A stretch of 8,388 bases of DNA from Chloroflexota bacterium. GTDB taxonomy: Bacteria > Chloroflexota > Anaerolineae > Aggregatilineales > UBA3940. The notes under the pieces are model-generated. The model was not told where the DNA came from. It saw nothing but the letters and a program-made list of their open reading frames with translations, and ran no database searches. Location: NCBI GenBank assembly GCA_010092775.1, contig JAADYZ010000437.1, positions 1 to 8,388 of the forward strand, written 5' to 3'. Positions within the stretch are counted from its first letter, which is position 1, and each line of letters begins with the position of its first letter. The translations under genes and the position numbers were made by a program. Positions 5,466-8,388 of the stretch are shown in pieces.

Positions 5466-6561
5466 GAGATTTTGTCGCTGACCACAAATTGCTCCAGTTG
5501 CCCAATGCAGCCGCGCCGATCAGCAGGCCCAGAGCACCAAACAACACATCACGAGCACGAACGAGAAGCGCTAGGCTCAATCCAAGCGCCGGGTTGAAAT
5601 CCAATAACTCAAGCATAAAGACCAAACTGGCTTCGAGGGCACCTAGGCCACCAGGCAACGGAAGCAGAAAGGCAATCCGCGCGGCGGTGATGATGATGAA
5701 AGCCTGGTTCAGCGTCACATTGGCGCCCAGAAATTGGAGCATCAGCCAGGCTTCGAGAATAACCAAGAACCATCCAGCGGCGGTGACCGTGAAGGCCCAG
5801 AACAGATGCCAGGGTTTACGCTGGCACAACGCGACTGCATGGGCTTCGCTCTCTGCGACACCCTCCTGCAAGCGACGCAATCCGGGGTTTTGCTGCCACC
5901 GATCAGGGAGGGCTGCAAGCAGCACCGTAAAGGGCTGATGGCCCAACCACAGCAAAATCAAGAAGATGAGAGGCAGCCCGACCAAGGCCCAAGACAGTAG
6001 CAAGAGCGGCGCGTTGAGGTTGAGTTCAACAGCCACGAGCAACCCTGCTGCTACAAAGGCGAAATTCATGGCTAGTTCTACCAGTTTGTCGAGCCCGACC
6101 GCTGCTGTTGCAACGGAGGTAGGGACCGCATGTTTTGTGCGTGGCAGGATGATTTGCAAGGCTTCGCCGCCAACCTGAGGTCCAGGTGTGAAGTAGCTCA
6201 GGCCAAACGTAGCTAATCGATAGCCCATGACGGCAAACACGGGCAAACGATAACCATGCCCTAGCAGAATAAGCCCCCAGCGTACAGCATAGGTCCCGAT
6301 GATGATGAGATTGATGGTCAACAAAAGCACGATTTGAGCGACCGTCAGTCGGCCAATGGCCTGGAGGCTTTCCATCAGAGGAAAAGAGCGCAGCACCCAC
6401 CACAACAAGCCAAGCACCACCAGCCAGCCCAGAATTGTCAGCCAGGGGCTGCCCTTGCGTGGCTCTGCTGGAGCCTTGCCCTCGCTCTGTTCGCCGACTT
6501 CTGGTGCTGTCAGCGCTTGCAGGGGCGGCTCTAATCCTCTACGATCTGAAGAACGGTTCAC
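5458..6561 (-). CDS. Polytopic membrane protein, UPF0104/LPG-synthase-TM (flippase-like) family
   Basis: The 367-residue protein has a charged, Pro/Glu-rich cytoplasmic-type N-tail of about 38 residues and roughly eight hydrophobic segments, near 40-58, 73-91, 107-124, 162-181, 186-206, 253-275, 285-305 and 325-350. The family signatures are TPGPQVGGEALQI (125-137), between early segments, and LPLPGGLGALEASLVF (300-315) with LLVRARDVLFGALGL (332-346) near the end. These match the transmembrane half of lysylphosphatidylglycerol synthase and stand-alone UPF0104 proteins, some of which flip or scaffold lipids or take part in glycolipid synthesis. The soluble aminoacyl-transferase domain of MprF is absent. 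The start is a GTG at 6561 with AGGTGGG (6574-6580) 12 bases upstream; no in-frame ATG lies before the first membrane segment. It is the first gene of the minus-strand operon, directly ahead of ribA, which suggests a membrane step or lipid partner for that pathway. Function not established. Confidence 0.82.
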   Translation of the reverse strand: MNRSSDRRGLEPPLQALTAPEVGEQSEGKAPAEPRKGSPWLTILGWLVVLGLLWWVLRSFPLMESLQAIGRLTVAQIVLLLTINLIIIGTYAVRWGLILLGHGYRLPVFAVMGYRLATFGLSYFTPGPQVGGEALQIILPRTKHAVPTSVATAAVGLDKLVELAMNFAFVAAGLLVAVELNLNAPLLLLSWALVGLPLIFLILLWLGHQPFTVLLAALPDRWQQNPGLRRLQEGVAESEAHAVALCQRKPWHLFWAFTVTAAGWFLVILEAWLMLQFLGANVTLNQAFIIITAARIAFLLPLPGGLGALEASLVFMLELLDFNPALGLSLALLVRARDVLFGALGLLIGAAALGNWSNLWSATKSHD

Positions 6562-6580
6562 GATAGATTTTAACCCACCT

Positions 6581-7447
6581 ATGCGTTCATATTCTGAGTA
6601 TAGCTTTCAGCGTTACCTATCTGCCAAGGTGACCGTTGATGACCGAGCCCTTAACCGCCATGTTTGGGGGATATTGGTAGACCACAGCGCGCCGATTCGC
6701 AGGGTTTTGGAGCTAGGCGCGGGCATCGGCACTATGATCGAACGTGTGGCTCGCTGGGGCTTGTTTGACGATTCCCTGGTTCACTACACCGCGATTGATA
6801 TGGACGCCGGGAATATCCGACAAGCACGAGCGGGCCTTCATAGCAATCAACTCGAGCCTTTGTCTGTGACACTAGAGGCCATTGACTTGTTCGCCTTCAT
6901 TGAAAGAGAGGCGGGCACACAAACCTGGGATTTGATCATCGCACATGCGGTGCTCGATCTACTCGATTTGCGGACGGCGTTGCCACAGATCATGAGCTTA
7001 GCAGGGCCCGGTGGGTTGCTCTACTTGACGATTAACTTTGATGGCATCACCGCTTTTGAGCCCCAGATTGATGCCGCTTTCGATCGCCATGTAGAGGCAC
7101 TCTACCACGCAACGATGGACCAGCGCGTAACGGATGGCCAAGCATCCGGTGACAGCAGAACGGGACGCCATCTGTTCACGCATTTGCAGTCTCTCGGCGT
7201 GGACATTCTGGCCGCGGGTCCGTCTGATTGGGTGGTCCATCCGACGGGTGGGGCCTATCCACATGATGAAGCTGCGTTCCTGCACGCCATTATCAACACA
7301 ATGGACAAGGCTCTTAAGGATCATCCTGAGATCGACCAAGAACGCTTCGCCGCGTGGATTGAGCAGCGCCATCAACAGATTGAAGCGGCGACCCTGACCT
7401 ACATTGCCCATCAGCTTGATCTGCTAGCGCGCTGCCCGCCAAGTTGA
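6581..7447 (+). CDS. Class I SAM-dependent methyltransferase
   Basis: From the ATG at 6581 the protein is 288 residues. The N-terminus SYSEYSFQRYLSAKVTVDDR (3-22) precedes a Rossmann-type methyltransferase domain. Motif I is VLELGAGIG (42-50), the acidic end of strand 2 is AIDMD (71-75), and the strand-4 region is DLIIAHAVLDLLDL (117-130), followed by GPGGLLYLTINFD (142-154). The C-terminal 130 residues are helical and family-specific, probably forming the acceptor site. The acceptor is unknown; the reading frame extends upstream to 6356, but that part lies antisense to the membrane-protein gene and is not methyltransferase-like. There is no Shine-Dalgarno before the ATG, so translation may be leaderless or weak. 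A poor -35/-10 pair (TTGCAG 6517-6522, TACGAT 6540-6545, 17 bases apart) is the only promoter candidate. It is divergent from the ribA operon with 19 bases between starts, which suggests shared control and a role modifying the same product. Confidence 0.85.
   Translation: MRSYSEYSFQRYLSAKVTVDDRALNRHVWGILVDHSAPIRRVLELGAGIGTMIERVARWGLFDDSLVHYTAIDMDAGNIRQARAGLHSNQLEPLSVTLEAIDLFAFIEREAGTQTWDLIIAHAVLDLLDLRTALPQIMSLAGPGGLLYLTINFDGITAFEPQIDAAFDRHVEALYHATMDQRVTDGQASGDSRTGRHLFTHLQSLGVDILAAGPSDWVVHPTGGAYPHDEAAFLHAIINTMDKALKDHPEIDQERFAAWIEQRHQQIEAATLTYIAHQLDLLARCPPS
6597..6627 (-). promoter_or_regulatory. Candidate sigma-70-type promoter of the ribA/RibD-like/dehydrogenase operon
   Basis: The minus strand reads TTGGCA (6622-6627), a 19-base spacer, then TATACT (6597-6602); each hexamer matches the consensus at 5 of 6 positions. 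A transcript starting near 6590 would have a leader of about 30 bases, including AGGTGGG, before the GTG at 6561. The promoter lies inside the first codons of the divergent methyltransferase gene, forced by the 19-base gap. The spacer is slightly long. Confidence 0.4.
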
Positions 7448-7448
7448 C

Positions 7449-7476
7449 CGAGCTTGTTGCAAGACTGAAAGGCTCG
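7449..7476 (+). terminator. Weak hairpin after the methyltransferase gene
   Basis: CGAGCTT (7449-7455) can pair with AAGGCTCG (7469-7476) with one bulged G, beginning 2 bases after the stop codon, and TTCTGT follows. The stem is short, the loop is 13 bases and the T run is poor, so this is a weak terminator candidate. It is the only one between the two plus-strand genes. Confidence 0.25.
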
Positions 7477-7511
7477 TTCTGTAGCGCCATTATGCGGTGG
7501 GGCATCTCGGA

Positions 7512-7520
7512 TGCTATACT
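7512..7520 (+). promoter_or_regulatory. Extended -10 promoter element ahead of the multi-pass membrane protein gene
   Basis: TGCTATACT fits the extended -10 pattern TGnTATAAT with one mismatch. It lies 42 bases before the ATG at 7563, giving a leader of about 35 bases. No recognisable -35 is present, which is usual for extended -10 promoters. It suggests this gene is transcribed separately from the methyltransferase. Confidence 0.45.
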
Positions 7521-7562
7521 TGCTTCAGAGACCGTTTGCACCGGAGTGGAACCCAAAACCAC

Positions 7563-8388
7563 ATGGCATTTGAATGGTTTGCATTCGGACGCCCAGTCTT
7601 CCTGGACTTCTCGCTGAGTCTGCCAGGCGCGCTGATTAGCCTGCTTTTCCTGGGTACCTCCGTCGCCTTACTCCTTTCTAGCCTTCGCGATTTTCAATCC
7701 TTTGATGCGCGGCGTTGGGGCCTCTTTGCCGGGCTTTTGATCCTTGCGCCTCTCTTGGCCAACGTTCTCTTGTTGCGCTTTGGCGTTGCGGGGGATCGTT
7801 CGCTAGCGAGCCTGGCTATCTTTGGGCTGGTCCCCGTCGCTTTGGCTGCCCTGTGGTTGGGGCGCAGCCCAGCTCTGCTGGTCGGCCTGGCGACTGGCCT
7901 TGGCTGGGCGCTTTACGACACCGGACGGATCACCCAACCCCTGGAAGTCGCGCTGTTTGCCTTTGTGGTGGCTGTGCTGCTTCGTCAGCGTTTTGACGAT
8001 CGGATTGCCGACAGTCTACGCCAGCCGCTGATTGCCCTCCCCCTTGCAGCAGTGACCATTGGCTGGCCGCTGACCCTATTTGGATTGTTCGCCACTGGCG
8101 CGGGAACGCCCCTCACCAACCTCGATCGGGCTTTAGTAGCTGTATTCCCGGTCTTGTTCACCTGGCTCGGTGCGGCGCTCATTGCTGGAGGCATCGGACA
8201 GATCGCCAAGCATGTGGGGCCTGGGCTTGCCGAGTCGCTCGACGAGCTTGAACCTGCCCCATGGGCCCGTCGCATTAGTGTGCGCCTGCTCTATACGATC
8301 ACACCGATTGGCGCAATCGTGATCTTGCTGCTTGTCACTGTGGTGGCAGCCACATCCTATAACGTCGCCACGCGGCTGGTGGTTGAAC
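7563..8388 (+). CDS. Multi-pass membrane protein of unknown function, N-terminal 275 residues; C-terminus outside the window
   Basis: The frame is open from the ATG at 7563 through the window edge (275 codons plus one base). It encodes a very hydrophobic protein with about eight predicted membrane segments, near residues 18-40, 52-72, 80-99, 103-117, 128-141, 155-178, 188-212 and 242-265. An acidic loop, LAESLDELEPAPWARR (222-237), separates the last two. No catalytic motif is visible. The final segment is followed by SYNVATRLVVE (265-275), the kind of junction seen where an N-terminal membrane module leads into an extracytoplasmic sensor or HAMP/GAF-type region in Chloroflexota signalling proteins; that is a guess from style. 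GGAG (7543-7546) lies 16 bases before the ATG, too far to be a good RBS, and an in-frame TTG at 7536 is an alternative start. Overlapping open frames on both strands (7715-7996, 7985-8275) are shadows of its biased codon use. Confidence 0.75.
   Translation, partial: MAFEWFAFGRPVFLDFSLSLPGALISLLFLGTSVALLLSSLRDFQSFDARRWGLFAGLLILAPLLANVLLLRFGVAGDRSLASLAIFGLVPVALAALWLGRSPALLVGLATGLGWALYDTGRITQPLEVALFAFVVAVLLRQRFDDRIADSLRQPLIALPLAAVTIGWPLTLFGLFATGAGTPLTNLDRALVAVFPVLFTWLGAALIAGGIGQIAKHVGPGLAESLDELEPAPWARRISVRLLYTITPIGAIVILLLVTVVAATSYNVATRLVVE

Noticed and set aside
5466..5500. FMN riboswitch or leader ahead of ribA
   Set aside because: ribA starts inside the preceding gene, so there is no untranslated leader in which to place one, and the short region ahead of the first operon gene is also too small.
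5043..5597. 184-codon plus-strand open frame across the ribA start
   Set aside because: It is antisense to ribA and the membrane-protein gene, both strongly supported.
6356..6580. 75-codon N-terminal extension of the methyltransferase
   Set aside because: It lies antisense to the start of the membrane-protein gene and has no methyltransferase-like sequence; the ATG at 6581 begins the recognisable family N-terminus.
7314..7562. 82-codon minus-strand open frame across the methyltransferase end
   Set aside because: It overlaps the methyltransferase coding region and the promoter of the next gene, and has no motif or ribosome binding site I can support.
7985..8275. 96-codon minus-strand Ser/Ala/Pro-rich open frame
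   Set aside because: It is antisense to the hydrophobic membrane protein, and its composition is the expected complement.

Overview
The window looks like ordinary chromosomal DNA of a moderately GC-rich bacterium, most likely a member of the Chloroflexota (Anaerolineae-type). This rests on the Thr/Pro/Glu-rich linker of the lipoprotein, the general flavour of the proteins, and a palindrome with a TAGGGGCG core that resembles intergenic repeats common in that phylum. It is an inference from sequence style, not from a marker gene. I saw no rRNA, tRNA, CRISPR array or insertion sequence. No gene-free stretch exceeds 300 bases; the longest gaps are about 136 bases (1541-1676) and 115 bases (7448-7562).

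Layout. From 1 to 1540, on the minus strand, lie an ornithine carbamoyltransferase-like gene (argF) and, 43 bases downstream of it, the first 186 codons of an ornithine aminotransferase gene (rocD, cut by the window edge). Both enzymes act at the ornithine node of arginine/proline/glutamate metabolism. A strong hairpin at 1611-1649 separates this pair from the upstream minus-strand set. That set runs from 6561 down to 1677 and encodes, in transcription order: a polytopic membrane protein of the UPF0104/LPG-synthase-TM (flippase-like) family; GTP cyclohydrolase II (ribA); a stand-alone RibD C-terminal-type reductase; a zinc-ligand-less medium-chain dehydrogenase of BchC-like type; and, after a 66-base gap, a PQQ-dependent sugar dehydrogenase lipoprotein. 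The first four genes overlap by 4 to 14 bases and are clearly an operon. Divergently, only 19 bases away, a SAM-dependent methyltransferase gene runs on the plus strand (6581-7447). A separate plus-strand gene for a multi-pass membrane protein starts at 7563 and leaves the window.

How the genes work together. GTP cyclohydrolase II opens GTP to a diaminopyrimidine ribosyl phosphate, and a RibD_C reductase without its deaminase half could reduce the ribosyl group of that product to a ribityl group. Neither the rest of the riboflavin pathway (RibE, RibH, DHBP synthase) nor a deaminase is present. Instead the two genes are locked to a dehydrogenase and an integral membrane protein, next to a divergent methyltransferase. 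The most interesting hypothesis is therefore a dedicated pathway that makes a GTP-derived, reduced and possibly methylated pyrimidine, pterin or flavin-like small molecule, linked to the membrane, rather than housekeeping riboflavin. The first two reactions are family knowledge; the pathway is inference.
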